Counted from the stretch's first letter, positions 6,692 to 15,312 are shown. The stretch: 64,000 bases of DNA from Micromonospora_I sp040659735 (GCF_040659735.1 NZ_JBFANZ010000010.1:62001-126000), one strand, 5' to 3'. A program made the numbers and translations. The notes: generated by a model not told the origin, from the sequence alone.

Positions 6692-8889
6692 CCGACACGT
6701 CCGCGATGGACACGCCGCTGAAGAAGCTGGTTGGGGAGAAGACCGCCAAGGCGCTCGCCAGCCACCTCGACCTGCACACGGCCGGCGACCTGATCTATCA
6801 CTTCCCCCGCCGCTACGACGAGCGCGGCGAGCACACCGACATCCGGTCGCTGGAGGTCGGGGAGCAGGTGACGGTGCTCGGCCAGGTGCAGCGCGCCGCC
6901 GTACGCCCGATGCGCCAGCGTCGCGGCAACCTGCTCGAAGTGACCGTCGGCGACGGCTCCGGCGGGATGCTCACGCTCACCTTCTTCGGCAACCAGGCGT
7001 GGCGCGAGCGGGAGCTGCGCCCCGGGCGGTGGGGACTCTTCGCCGGCAAGGTCACCGAGTTCCGCGGCAAGCGGCAGCTCAACGGACCGGAATACGTGTT
7101 GCTGGGAGAGGGTCCCGCCGACGGCGAGGCGGCGGCTCAGGAGGAGATCGAGGAGTTCGCCGGGGCACTGATCCCGGTCTACCCGGCGGCCGCGGCCGTG
7201 CCGACCTGGGTGATCGCCCGCTGCGTGCGGGTCGTGCTCGACACCTTCACCCCGCCCGAGGACCCGCTGCCGGCGACCGTCCGCGCCAGCCGAAACCTGA
7301 TCGGCATCGGCACCGCCCTGCGGGAGATCCACCGTCCGTCGACGAAGGAGGCGCTGGCCAGGGCGCGCCGGCGACTCAAGTGGGACGAGGCTTTCGCCGT
7401 ACAGCTGACGCTGGTGCAGCGCAAGCACCGCGCCGCGTCGTGGCCGGCGCGACCCCGACCCCGACGCGACGAAGGGCTGCTGGCGGCGTTCGACGCGCGC
7501 CTGCCGTACGAGTTGACCGACGGGCAACGGCAGGTAGGGGAGGAGATCGCAGCGGACCTCGCGACGGCGCACCCGATGCACCGGCTGCTGCAGGGCGAGG
7601 TGGGTTCGGGCAAGACCGTGTGCGCGCTCCGGGCCATGCTGCAGGTCGTCGACGCGGGTGGCCAGGCCGCGCTGCTCGCGCCGACCGAGGTGCTCGCCGC
7701 GCAGCACTACCGGGGGATCCTCGACCTGCTCGGGCCGCTGGGCCGCGGTGGCGAGCTCGACTCCGCCGACAACGCCACCCGGCTCGCGCTGGTGACCGGA
7801 TCGCTCGGGGCGGCGGCGCGACGGCGCGCGTTGGACGAGGTCGGCGGCGGCAACGCGGGGATCGTCGTGGGCACCCACGCGCTGCTCTACGAGGGCGTCG
7901 ACTTCGCTGACCTCGGGTTGGTGGTCGTCGACGAGCAGCACCGTTTCGGGGTGGAGCAGCGCGACGCGCTCCGCGCCAAGGCCGAGCAACCGCCGCACGT
8001 GCTGGTGATGACGGCGACGCCGATTCCGCGTACGGTGGCGATGACCGTCTACGGCGACCTCGAGGTCTCCACGCTCTCGCAGTTGCCACGGGGACGTTCG
8101 CCGATCGCCTCGCATGTGGTGCCGGCCGCCGAGAAGCCGGCCTATCTGGACCGGGCGTGGCGGCGGCTGCGCGAGGAGGTCGCGGCCGGACATCAGGCGT
8201 ACGTCGTCTGCCCGCGCATCGGCGAGGGCCCGGCCTCGGCCGAGGAGGCCGGTGAGCCGGGCGAGGACGGGCGGCGTCCACCGCTGGCGGTGCTGGAGGT
8301 GGCGCCGCTGCTGGCCGAGGGGCCGCTGCACGGGCTGCGGATCGGGGCGCTGCACGGGAAGCTCCCCGCCGAGGAGAAGGACGCGATGATGCGCTCCTTC
8401 GCGGCCGGTGAGCTTGACGTGCTCGTGGCGACCACCGTGATCGAGGTCGGCGTCGACGTGCCCAACTCGACGGTGATGATCGTGCTCGATGCGGACCGCT
8501 TCGGGGTGTCCCAGTTGCACCAGCTGCGCGGCCGGGTCGGTCGCGGCAAGGCGCCGGGGCTCTGCCTGCTGGTCTCCGAGGCGATGGAGGGGACACCGGC
8601 CCGGGAACGGCTCGACGCCGTGGCGTCCACGGTGGACGGCTTCAAGCTGGCCGAGCTCGACCTGGAGCAGCGGCGCGAAGGGGACGTGCTCGGTGCGACC
8701 CAGTCCGGTCGCCGATCGCACCTGCGGTTGCTCTCCCTGCTCCGCGACACCGACCTGATCCGCGACGCCCGCGCCGAGGCGACCGAGTTGGTCTCCGACG
8801 ATCCGGAGCTGGAGCGTCAGCCGGCTCTCGCCGCCTCGGTGGCCGCGCTGGTCGACGAGGAGCGCGCGGAGTACCTGGAAAAGGGCTGA
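6688..8889 (+). CDS. recG: ATP-dependent DNA helicase RecG
   Basis: RecG remodels stalled replication forks and Holliday junctions by branch migration. The 733-residue protein starts MTDTSAMDTPLKKLVGEKTA with the N-terminal wedge/OB-fold region. The superfamily 2 motor follows: Walker A GEVGSGKT, the DEQH box (VVDEQHRFG), motif III MTATPIPRT and motif VI HQLRGRVGRG. The length is normal. The ATG at 6688 overlaps the dak stop (ATGA), so the two are translationally coupled. A second ATG six codons later is possible but less likely. Confidence 0.97.
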   Translation: MTDTSAMDTPLKKLVGEKTAKALASHLDLHTAGDLIYHFPRRYDERGEHTDIRSLEVGEQVTVLGQVQRAAVRPMRQRRGNLLEVTVGDGSGGMLTLTFFGNQAWRERELRPGRWGLFAGKVTEFRGKRQLNGPEYVLLGEGPADGEAAAQEEIEEFAGALIPVYPAAAAVPTWVIARCVRVVLDTFTPPEDPLPATVRASRNLIGIGTALREIHRPSTKEALARARRRLKWDEAFAVQLTLVQRKHRAASWPARPRPRRDEGLLAAFDARLPYELTDGQRQVGEEIAADLATAHPMHRLLQGEVGSGKTVCALRAMLQVVDAGGQAALLAPTEVLAAQHYRGILDLLGPLGRGGELDSADNATRLALVTGSLGAAARRRALDEVGGGNAGIVVGTHALLYEGVDFADLGLVVVDEQHRFGVEQRDALRAKAEQPPHVLVMTATPIPRTVAMTVYGDLEVSTLSQLPRGRSPIASHVVPAAEKPAYLDRAWRRLREEVAAGHQAYVVCPRIGEGPASAEEAGEPGEDGRRPPLAVLEVAPLLAEGPLHGLRIGALHGKLPAEEKDAMMRSFAAGELDVLVATTVIEVGVDVPNSTVMIVLDADRFGVSQLHQLRGRVGRGKAPGLCLLVSEAMEGTPARERLDAVASTVDGFKLAELDLEQRREGDVLGATQSGRRSHLRLLSLLRDTDLIRDARAEATELVSDDPELERQPALAASVAALVDEERAEYLEKG

Positions 8890-9016
8890 CCCACGTTTCC
8901 CCTGCGAAGCAGAGCAAGGGCCACCGGCCACATTGTTCGTTGTGCTGGGGGTGAGTGACGCCTGACGGTGAACCGCGTTGCGGTGCTGAGCGGTGTCGCA
9001 CCGGGCAAGCAAGACG

Positions 9017-9053
9017 CTGAGGGCGCGTCGACCAGTGGTCAACGCGCCCTCAG
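9017..9053. terminator. Intrinsic terminator between recG and the LPXTG protein gene
   Basis: CTGAGGGCGCGT (9017-9028) pairs perfectly with 9042-9053, and the inner GACC/GGTC lengthens the stem. It is followed on the plus strand by the T-rich TCTGTTT. The genes on either side converge, so it can serve both. Confidence 0.85.
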
Positions 9054-9085
9054 TCTGTTTGCTCAGATCGAGCGGTTGGTGCGGA

Positions 9086-10225
9086 TCAGGCGGTGAAGGT
9101 CACCTTGCGACGCCGCGCGATGAAGAAGAGCACGCCGCCGATGATCAGCAGGAGGGCAGCGCCACCCGCGATCGTGCCCGCAGCGGCACCGGTCACCGGC
9201 AGGCTGTCCCCGCCACCGTTGCCACCGGCCACGGGGCAGTCCTTGGGCTTCTCCGTGTCCCAGGCGATCGGCTCGGAGTCGTCGAGGCCCTCTGCGGACG
9301 GCGTGACAGTGAGGCCCTTCTCGCCCTTGAACTTGACCGACTTGGTCTCGCCCGGGGCCACGGTCAGCTTCTGCGCGTCGCCCTTGTTGGGGGTGAAGGT
9401 CGCGTTGACCGTCTCGCCGCCCTTCGGGTTCTCGATCGTGAAGATGAACTCGTCACAGGTGGCCTCGAAGACGCCAGTCGCCTCGTCCGGCTTGACGCAG
9501 TTCGCCGCCTCGCCCGCCGGGCCCTCGATGAGGGCCTTGTCCATGCCCTTGGCGGTCACCTTGATGTTGGCGGCGTTCGCTGCCGTCACGGTCACCGTCT
9601 CGGTCTTGCCGGCCTCAACCGTGTAGGTCTTGGACGCACCCGCCGTGAGCGTGAACTCGGCGGCCGCGGTCGCGTCCGCGCCGTTCTGAAGCTTCACGAT
9701 CGCGCTGCCGTCACACTGCGGCTCGACGCTCGCGCTCGGCTTCGGGGTCTTCGGCGCCGGCGACGGGGCCGGCTTGGTGCACTTGCCGCCGAGGCGGACG
9801 ATAGCCCCCTTCGCCTGGGTCTCCTGGTGCCGGTTCTCCCACTGCGACATCACGCTGAGCGACACCTTGGTGGTGTCGCCCGGCACGCGCAGCTCGCCGA
9901 CGAGGGGACTGCCGGTCGTGTGCGGGTAACCCTCGCCGGTCCACACGGCGATGCCGGGGACGGTGGCGTCGGTCGCCTTTCGGCCGACGAAGGACTTCGC
10001 GTCGACAGTGGTGAGCTTGTACTTGTTGACGCCCGGGATGGCGACGCTGTCGACGGTCCACTTACCGACGAACTCACCGGTCGCGGTGTCGCACTTGAAC
10101 TGGCCAGAGACGACGCTGTGGTGGGCGCTCGCGGGTGCGGCGATCGCCACGACGGCGGTGAGGCCGACGAGTGCGGCGCCAGCCACGGCGAGCGGCCGCC
10201 GCAGCGACAGCTTGGGACGGATCAC
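9086..10225 (-). CDS. Secreted LPXTG-anchored cell-surface protein
   Basis: The 379-residue protein has a classic signal peptide (basic SLRRP, hydrophobic AVAGAALVGLTAVVAIA, cleavage after APASA). At the C-terminus is a sortase signal: LPVTG, a hydrophobic helix, then the basic tail ARRRK. Between them are an N-terminal domain of about 140 residues, a Pro-rich spacer and two related beta-rich modules of about 75 residues. Each module opens with a Cys (CDGSAIVK and CDEFIFTI) and closes with a Cys, suggesting one disulfide each. The GTG at 10225 is chosen because AGGAG lies 5 nt upstream; the ATG at 10252 has no such site. The function is unknown; sortase display is inferred. Confidence 0.85.
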   Translation of the reverse strand: MIRPKLSLRRPLAVAGAALVGLTAVVAIAAPASAHHSVVSGQFKCDTATGEFVGKWTVDSVAIPGVNKYKLTTVDAKSFVGRKATDATVPGIAVWTGEGYPHTTGSPLVGELRVPGDTTKVSLSVMSQWENRHQETQAKGAIVRLGGKCTKPAPSPAPKTPKPSASVEPQCDGSAIVKLQNGADATAAAEFTLTAGASKTYTVEAGKTETVTVTAANAANIKVTAKGMDKALIEGPAGEAANCVKPDEATGVFEATCDEFIFTIENPKGGETVNATFTPNKGDAQKLTVAPGETKSVKFKGEKGLTVTPSAEGLDDSEPIAWDTEKPKDCPVAGGNGGGDSLPVTGAAAGTIAGGAALLLIIGGVLFFIARRRKVTFTA

Positions 10226-10550
10226 GCGTACTCCTGAAAGAAAGGGGGGCATTCAGGGCACGGCGCAGGGGCGGCGGGAGCCGGCTGCAAATATCAGCAG
10301 CTCAACTCGTTGCGACGCCTCCCCACGTCGTGCGCCGGCTGGGGTCCCGCCGGCACAGCGCCCGACCTTAGCGGTTCCTGAATGTCCATGGTGGTCCACA
10401 AGGTGCCATAAGGATGATGTTGTTGATTCGAGATGATTGATATACGGCTCGTCGTTATCCGGTACCTCTTCGTGGTTTTCGGATGTGTCAGCCATTGCGC
10501 AGCGGTGAATTCCGGTCGCGTAGCGTCAACCTCATGACCAGGAAGACGTC
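10226..10550. other. Divergent promoter region between the LPXTG gene and rsmD
   Basis: This stretch has lower GC than its surroundings around 10380-10490 and contains no convincing gene. One 80-codon minus-strand frame spans 10253-10495, but its first half is AT-rich promoter-like sequence and it has no recognisable motif. The region should carry the promoters of both flanking genes. Confidence 0.45.
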
Positions 10551-11114
10551 ATGACGCGGATCGTCGCCGGCACGCTCGGTGGCCGCCGCATCGTCGCCCC
10601 GGCCGGCGCGCACACCCGCCCCACCTCGGACCGGGTGCGCGAGGCGCTGTTCAGCGCGCTGGACACGATGATCGATCTCGACGGCGCGCGCTTCGCCGAC
10701 CTGTACGCCGGATCCGGGGCCGTGGGACTGGAGGCGCTGTCGCGCGGGGCGGAGCATGTGCTGCTGGTCGAGGCGGACGCCAAGGCGGGCCGGATCATCC
10801 GGGACAACGTGGCCGCGCTCGGCGCCGGGGACGCGACCCGACTGGTCACGGGGAAAGTGCTGACCGTCCTCGGCTCGGCCCCGGATGGCGGGGCGTACGA
10901 CGTCGTCTTCGCCGACCCGCCGTACGCCGTACCCGACAAGGAGATCACCGCGATGTTGGCCGCGCTGGTCGACGGCGGGTGGCTGGCGACGGACGCCGTG
11001 GTGGTGGTGGAGCGCTCCACCCGTACCGGGGCGGTGATGTGGGTGGATGGAATCACCGGCGAGCGCAGTCGTCGCTACGGCGAGACCACCCTTTGGTACG
11101 GTCGCCGATCATGA
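10551..11114 (+). CDS. rsmD: 16S rRNA (guanine-966-N2)-methyltransferase
   Basis: RsmD methylates G966 of 16S rRNA with S-adenosylmethionine during 30S assembly. The 187-residue protein shows the Rossmann SAM site DLYAGSGAVGLEALSRG (50-66), the acidic ribose contact VEAD (73-76) and the catalytic DPPY (122-125). The ATG at 10551 is preceded by AGGAAG. Its stop overlaps the coaD start (ATGA), the usual rsmD-coaD pairing in bacteria. Confidence 0.95.
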   Translation: MTRIVAGTLGGRRIVAPAGAHTRPTSDRVREALFSALDTMIDLDGARFADLYAGSGAVGLEALSRGAEHVLLVEADAKAGRIIRDNVAALGAGDATRLVTGKVLTVLGSAPDGGAYDVVFADPPYAVPDKEITAMLAALVDGGWLATDAVVVVERSTRTGAVMWVDGITGERSRRYGETTLWYGRRS

Positions 11115-11599
11115 GACGTGCGGTGTGTCCCGGCTCCTTCGACCCGGTCACCAACGGTCACCTCGACATCATCGGCCGCGCCAGCCGACTGTTCGACGAG
11201 GTGATCGTGGGAGTCCTGATCAACCAGTCGAAGCGCGGTCTGTTCAGCGTCGAGGAACGGATCGAGTTGCTGAGGGAGGTGACCGCCTCCTACGGCAACG
11301 TGCGCGTGGAGGCGTTCCGCGGCCTGCTCGTCGACTTCTGCCGGACGCAGGACGCGGCGGTCGTGGTCAAGGGGCTGCGGGCGGTGAGCGACTTCGACTA
11401 CGAGTTGCAGATGGCGCAGATGAACAACGGCCTGGCCGGCGTGGAGACGCTCTTCATGCCGACCAACCCGCTCTACTCGTTCCTCTCGTCGAGCCTCGTG
11501 AAAGAGGTGGCGAAGTGGGGCGGCGACGTCTCCGCCCACGTGCCCGATGAGGTGGGTCGGATTCTGGGGGCGCGGCTCAGGGCCGCCGCCGCGGAGTGA
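11111..11599 (+). CDS. coaD: Phosphopantetheine adenylyltransferase
   Basis: CoaD transfers AMP from ATP to 4'-phosphopantetheine, giving dephospho-CoA in coenzyme A synthesis. The 162-residue protein has the nucleotidyltransferase signature PGSFDPVTNGH (7-17, with TNGH in the HxGH position), KGLRAVSDFDYE and the late SSSLVKEVA segment. The ATG at 11111 lies inside the rsmD stop, so the two genes are coupled. It is followed by a decayed palindromic element. Confidence 0.96.
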   Translation: MRRAVCPGSFDPVTNGHLDIIGRASRLFDEVIVGVLINQSKRGLFSVEERIELLREVTASYGNVRVEAFRGLLVDFCRTQDAAVVVKGLRAVSDFDYELQMAQMNNGLAGVETLFMPTNPLYSFLSSSLVKEVAKWGGDVSAHVPDEVGRILGARLRAAAAE

Positions 11600-11925
11600 A
11601 CCGGCTCGGTTGGACACGACCTCTCCGCCGATCAAGGGTCTATTCACATCATCGGTCCTCCCGCTGTGCGCGGAATCCTTGATCATCCGGCTGAGCCGTC
11701 ATCGCGCGGGTTGGGCCGTGATCGGGCGGGGCGCCGGTCTGAGATCGAGCGGGCGGGCCACCGCCTTGGTTGCGCGGGCGGGACGGGCCGCGCCCGGGTG
11801 TGGGCGACGCGCCGGGGCTACCAGGTAGGTCCGGCGGCCCGCGAGCCGCATCATGGGGTGCAGCAGCAATCTGGTTGACCTTGCATCATGTAGGTGTCGG
11901 CCGCCGAACGACAGGAGAGATGCCG
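11600..11925. other. Intergenic region with a decayed palindromic element
   Basis: Apart from the decayed repeat at 11627-11690, nothing is recognised in this 326-bp stretch. It is G-rich on the plus strand from about 11700 to 11815 (GGGCGGGGCG, GGGCGGGACGGG and similar), as expected for the 3' side of these elements. Open frames here are extensions of the downstream gene without family similarity. Confidence 0.45.
11627..11690 (+). repeat. GATCAAGG palindromic element, copy F (decayed)
   Basis: GCCGATCAAGGGTCTATTCAC at 11627-11647 matches the left arm of the good copies. The right side retains only CCTTGATC (11677-11684), and the arms no longer pair well beyond the core. The position after coaD and the G-rich sequence downstream fit the family. 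Confidence 0.6.
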
Positions 11926-12423
11926 GTGGACCCGCTCGACCGCATCGACGAACTCATTGCCATCGTGGAGGCCGCCCGGGCGGTCCCGATGTCCCGGAAC
12001 AACTGCATGGTCGACCGCGGCGAGATGATCGCACTGCTCGATCAGCTCCGTGTCGAGCTCCCCGGCGACCTGCGCCGCGCCGCCGCGCTGCTGGAAGAGC
12101 GCGACAAGATCATGGACGCCGGCAAGCGGGAAGCCGATCGGATCATCAGCGAGGGTGAGGCGGAGCACGCCCGGCTCGTCTCCGTGAACGAGATCACGGT
12201 CTCGGCGGAGCACGAGGGGGCACGGATCATCGCGGAGGCGCGGTCCGAGGCGCAGCGGCTGCGCGAGGAGGTCGACGACTACGTCGACACGGCTCTGGCC
12301 AACTTCGAGCAGTTCCTCACCCGGGCGCTGGCCTCGATCGAGCGCGGCCGGGACAAGATGCACGCGCTGCGCGAGATCGGCACCTTCGTCGGGGAAGATT
12401 CCGAGCGCCCCCTGCCGTTCTGA
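11926..12423 (+). CDS. Coiled-coil DivIVA/ATP-synthase-b-like cytoplasmic protein
   Basis: The 165-residue protein starts VDPLDRIDELIAIVEAARAV. Residues of about 45-145 form one long charged helix with heptad pattern (DAGKREADRIISEGEAEHAR, then ARIIAEARSEAQRLREEVDD), as in the F0 b-subunit and DivIVA-like proteins. A counterpart of unknown function occurs near coaD in other actinobacteria. The GTG at 11926 is preferred because AGGAG lies 8 nt upstream, whereas an ATG at 11920 would be only 2 nt from it. A role as a scaffold in cell-wall growth is speculative. A palindromic element follows the gene. Confidence 0.75.
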   Translation: MDPLDRIDELIAIVEAARAVPMSRNNCMVDRGEMIALLDQLRVELPGDLRRAAALLEERDKIMDAGKREADRIISEGEAEHARLVSVNEITVSAEHEGARIIAEARSEAQRLREEVDDYVDTALANFEQFLTRALASIERGRDKMHALREIGTFVGEDSERPLPF

Positions 12424-12470
12424 CCCATGGTGGCGCATCCGTCGTCCGGTGTGCGGCATTCGCCGCCCCG

Positions 12471-12551
12471 GTCGATCAAGGACTTCTGTGCCGATCAAGG
12501 ACGTATTCACACGATCGGAGATCATTCCGTGCGAATACGTCCTTGATCGGC
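12471..12551 (+). repeat. GATCAAGG palindromic element, copy B (best preserved)
   Basis: A half-arm GTCGATCAAGGACTTCTGT (12471-12489) is followed by a full palindrome with arms at 12490-12513 and 12528-12551 that match at 23 of 24 positions. The loop carries AGATCATTC, a variant of the family loop, giving plus orientation. A quadruplex-prone G-rich stretch follows directly. Confidence 0.9.
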
Positions 12552-12576
12552 GGGGAGACTCGGGGTCGGGCCGGAC

Positions 12577-12604
12577 GGGGGGGTGCGGCGGGGACGGGGG
12601 CGGG
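12577..12604 (+). other. Predicted G-quadruplex tract
   Basis: Four or more G-tracts of 3-7 bases (GGGGGGG at 12577-12583, GGGG at 12590-12593, GGGGG at 12596-12600, GGG at 12602-12604) are separated by 1-6 nt, a textbook quadruplex pattern on the plus strand. It sits just after repeat copy B and upstream of yceD. Confidence 0.6.
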
Positions 12605-12751
12605 TGAGGTGTGAGGTGGGGGTGAGAGCGGGAGAGTGGCCCCGCGAAGGGGGCCGGAGGGGGACGATAAGGTGGAACCGCCCCGGTTCGACGATTGCCT
12701 TCCTGGCCAGGTAACCTATTTCGTCGGCCTCTCACAGGCCGGAGTCTGACT

Positions 12752-13312
12752 ATGCGCATTCATTCGTCGATCAACCTCAACCCCAGGTCGCCGCTGGTCC
12801 TCGACACGAGGGAGCTGCCGCGCCGACCTGGCGCGTTGCGTACGGTCAATCGAGTGGCCCCCGCGCCGGCGGACCTCGGGCTGGAGATGGTCGGCGTGCC
12901 GGAAGGCGCCGACCTGAGCCTCGACCTGAGACTCCAGTCGGTGTCGGAGGGCGTGCTCGTCTCCGGGACCGTCACCGGTCCGATCGAGGGGGAGTGCGGC
13001 CGCTGCCTGCGCCCCATCAGTGACTCGTTGAGCGTCACGATCCAGGAGCTGTACGCGTACGAGAACAGCACCACGGACGAGACGACCGACGAGGACGAGG
13101 TCGGCCGGATGCAGGGCGACCTGATCGACCTGGAGCCGGCGCTGCGGGACGCGGTGGTGCTCGCACTGCCGACCAACCCGGTGTGCCGGGACGACTGCCC
13201 AGGACTGTGCCCCGAGTGTGGGGTGCACCTGGACGAGCTGCCGGCTGATCACAGTCACGATCAGGTCGACCCGCGCTGGGCCGGCCTGTCGAAATTGACC
13301 CAAGAGGAGTAA
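12752..13312 (+). CDS. yceD: YceD/DUF177 family protein
   Basis: YceD proteins are encoded with rpmF across bacteria and are linked to 23S rRNA accumulation. This 186-residue member carries two Cys groups, CGRC (82-85) and C145/C149/C153/C156 (CRDDCPGLCPECG), that could bind zinc. Between them is an acidic Thr-rich stretch (TTDETTDEDE). The ATG at 12752 begins MRIHSSINLNPRSPLVLDTR, and GGAG lies 8 nt upstream; the open frame before it has no family similarity. rpmF starts 5 bp after the stop, so they are co-transcribed. Confidence 0.92.
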   Translation: MRIHSSINLNPRSPLVLDTRELPRRPGALRTVNRVAPAPADLGLEMVGVPEGADLSLDLRLQSVSEGVLVSGTVTGPIEGECGRCLRPISDSLSVTIQELYAYENSTTDETTDEDEVGRMQGDLIDLEPALRDAVVLALPTNPVCRDDCPGLCPECGVHLDELPADHSHDQVDPRWAGLSKLTQEE

Positions 13313-13317
13313 GTACC

Positions 13318-13491
13318 GTGGCCGTTCCGAAGCGCAAGATGTCGCGCAGCAACACCCGGTCCCGCCGGGCGCAGTGGAAGGCCACTGTGGTCGCGACTGT
13401 GGCGTGCCCGCAGTGCAAGTCGCCGAAGCTTCCGCACGCCGCGTGCACCGTGTGTGGCACCTACAACGGTCGCCAGGTCATCGAGGTCTGA
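13318..13491 (+). CDS. rpmF: 50S ribosomal protein L32
   Basis: The 57-residue protein reads VAVPKRKMSRSNTRSRRAQW at the start, the standard L32 N-terminus. It has a zinc ribbon formed by C30, C33, C43 and C46 (CPQC and CTVC). The GTG at 13318 lies 5 bp after yceD and has AGAGGAG in the end of yceD as its ribosome site. plsX begins 13 bp after the stop, giving the classic yceD-rpmF-plsX order that links ribosome and lipid synthesis. Confidence 0.97.
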   Translation: MAVPKRKMSRSNTRSRRAQWKATVVATVACPQCKSPKLPHAACTVCGTYNGRQVIEV

Positions 13492-13504
13492 GTTCGCGCC
13501 TACT

Positions 13505-14554
13505 GTGACGCTCCCGATCTCTGATCGGGTCGCGCGCACGCCCCGGCGATTGCCCGGTGCACCGGCTCCGGCGCGGGCCGGCCGAGATACCCCGGCCGGC
13601 GTTCCCGTGGAGCCGGGCACCGCGCGGATCGCCGTCGACCTCCTCGGCGGGGACGATGCTCCCGCCGTCGTGGTTGACGGCGCTCTGCGGGCCTGTCGCG
13701 CTGATCCGGATCTCGAACTGTTGCTCGTCGGACCCGCCGAGGTGGCCGACGAGATCATCGGCGCGCTCTCTTCCCGGGACCGTGGCCGGATGGCGGTGCG
13801 TCCGGTCCGCCACGTCGTTGGCATGGCCGACGCGCCGGCACGGGCGAGTCGGATCGACACCACGGTGCGGGCGGCCGTCGCCGCCGTCTCCGAGGGAGCC
13901 GCCGACGCGCTGATCTCCGCAGGCGCCAGTGGGGCGACCGTCACGGCCGCCGCGCTCGGCTTCGGCCGCTGGCCCGGCGTACGCCGTCCTGTGCTGGTCG
14001 CCTCCCTTCCGGCGGTCGCCGGTCCGGTCGTGCTGCTCGATGTGGGCGGTTCGCTGGAGGCCCGACCGGTGACACTCGCCCATCACGCGATGCTCGGCGC
14101 CGCCTACGCGGCGGTCGCACACGGCATCGTGGCTCCCCGGGTCGGGCTGCTCTCCATCGGCACCGAGCCGGGCAAGGGTGACCGGACCCGCCGCGCCGCG
14201 GATCCTGTGCTCGCGGCGGCGAATCTGCCCTGCGGCGCTCGTTACGTCGGCCTCGTCGAGGGGTACGACGTGGCGCTGGGCGGGCGCGCCGACGTGGTGG
14301 TGACGGACGGGTTCACCGGCAATGTCCTGCTGAAGGGGATCGAAGGCGCCTACGCGATGGCCGGCGGTCCGACCGGTGCGGCCCCGAGGGCTGCCGCCCT
14401 GCTCGGGGTCGCCGGGACCGCGATCGTGTGCCACGGTGCGGCGACCGGCGACGACCTTGCCTCGGGCATCGCGCTCGCCGCCCACCTGCACCGCAGCTCC
14501 GCCACCGCGGCGATCTCCGCGTTGTTCTCCGATCTCGACGAGGTGACCGCATGA
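13505..14554 (+). CDS. plsX: Phosphate acyltransferase PlsX
   Basis: PlsX converts acyl-ACP to acyl-phosphate, the donor for the first acylation of glycerol-3-phosphate. The core begins RIAVDLLGGDDAP, where the usual family motif is closer to DAMGGDHAP. Later landmarks such as SAGASGATV and TDGFTGNVLLKGIEG are present. The GTG at 13505 gives 349 residues with a poorly conserved 37-residue leader; GTG at 13607 would remove it. It overlaps rnc by ATGA. The altered Gly-Gly-Asp region is noted, but the gene looks intact. Confidence 0.9.
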   Translation: MTLPISDRVARTPRRLPGAPAPARAGRDTPAGVPVEPGTARIAVDLLGGDDAPAVVVDGALRACRADPDLELLLVGPAEVADEIIGALSSRDRGRMAVRPVRHVVGMADAPARASRIDTTVRAAVAAVSEGAADALISAGASGATVTAAALGFGRWPGVRRPVLVASLPAVAGPVVLLDVGGSLEARPVTLAHHAMLGAAYAAVAHGIVAPRVGLLSIGTEPGKGDRTRRAADPVLAAANLPCGARYVGLVEGYDVALGGRADVVVTDGFTGNVLLKGIEGAYAMAGGPTGAAPRAAALLGVAGTAIVCHGAATGDDLASGIALAAHLHRSSATAAISALFSDLDEVTA

Positions 14555-15312
14555 CCAACGACAGACGCCGCCGCCCACCCGCCGTGCAGCTTGAGGCGGC
14601 CTTCGGGGTGGGGCTGGAGCCGGAGCTGCTCGAGCGGGCGTTGACGCACCGGTCGTACGCGTACGAGAACGGCGGCCTGCCGACCAATGAGCGGCTGGAG
14701 TTCCTCGGCGACTCGGTGCTCGGCGTGGTGATCACCGCGGCGCTCTTCCACAACCACCCGGACCTGCCCGAGGGGCAGCTCGCCAAGCTGCGGGCGAGCG
14801 TGGTCAACATGCGGGCCCTCGCCGACGTCGCGCGGCGGCTCGGTCCGCAGGGGCTCGGCGCCTACCTGCTGCTCGGCAAGGGCGAGGAGAGCACCGGTGG
14901 ACGGGACAAGGCGAGCATCCTCGCCGACACCCTCGAAGCCCTGCTCGGCGCGATCTACCTGCAGTACGGGCTGGACACCGCCGCTCTCGTCATCCACCGG
15001 CTCTTCGATCCGCTGATGGCGGAGTCGGCCGGGCGGGGCGCGGGGCTGGACTGGAAGACCAGCCTGCAGGAGTTGACCGCCGCGCTCGGTCTGGGGGTCC
15101 CGGAATACCGCATCGACGAGGCGGGCCCCGACCACGAGAAGACCTTCACCGCCTGGGTGGTGGTGGCCGGCAACCGGTACGGCGGCGCCGACGGCCGCAG
15201 CAAGAAGGAGGCGGAGCAGCGGGCCGCCGAGGCGGCCTGGCGGACGTTGTCGGAGAAGGTCGCCGAGTCTGCGGCGGTGCCGCCGGTCGAGGGCGGGGCC
15301 ACGGTCGGCTGA
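14551..15312 (+). CDS. rnc: Ribonuclease III
   Basis: RNase III cuts double-stranded RNA in rRNA and mRNA maturation. The 253-residue protein has the nuclease signature NERLEFLGDSV (46-56) and the second acidic metal site in DKASILADTLEALLGAIYL. A C-terminal double-stranded RNA-binding domain starts at WKTSLQELTA and includes GRSKKEAEQRAAEAAW. The ATG at 14551 overlaps the plsX stop. mutM follows 70 bp later with its own ribosome site. Confidence 0.97.
   Translation: MTNDRRRRPPAVQLEAAFGVGLEPELLERALTHRSYAYENGGLPTNERLEFLGDSVLGVVITAALFHNHPDLPEGQLAKLRASVVNMRALADVARRLGPQGLGAYLLLGKGEESTGGRDKASILADTLEALLGAIYLQYGLDTAALVIHRLFDPLMAESAGRGAGLDWKTSLQELTAALGLGVPEYRIDEAGPDHEKTFTAWVVVAGNRYGGADGRSKKEAEQRAAEAAWRTLSEKVAESAAVPPVEGGATVG

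Noticed and set aside
6664..9042. 792-codon open frame antisense to recG
   Set aside because: It is the opposite-strand reflection of recG; composition is His/Arg/Gly-rich and no motif is seen.
10253..10495. 80-codon minus-strand frame upstream of the LPXTG gene
   Set aside because: Its first part lies in AT-rich promoter-like sequence, codon use is poor and there is no ribosome site.
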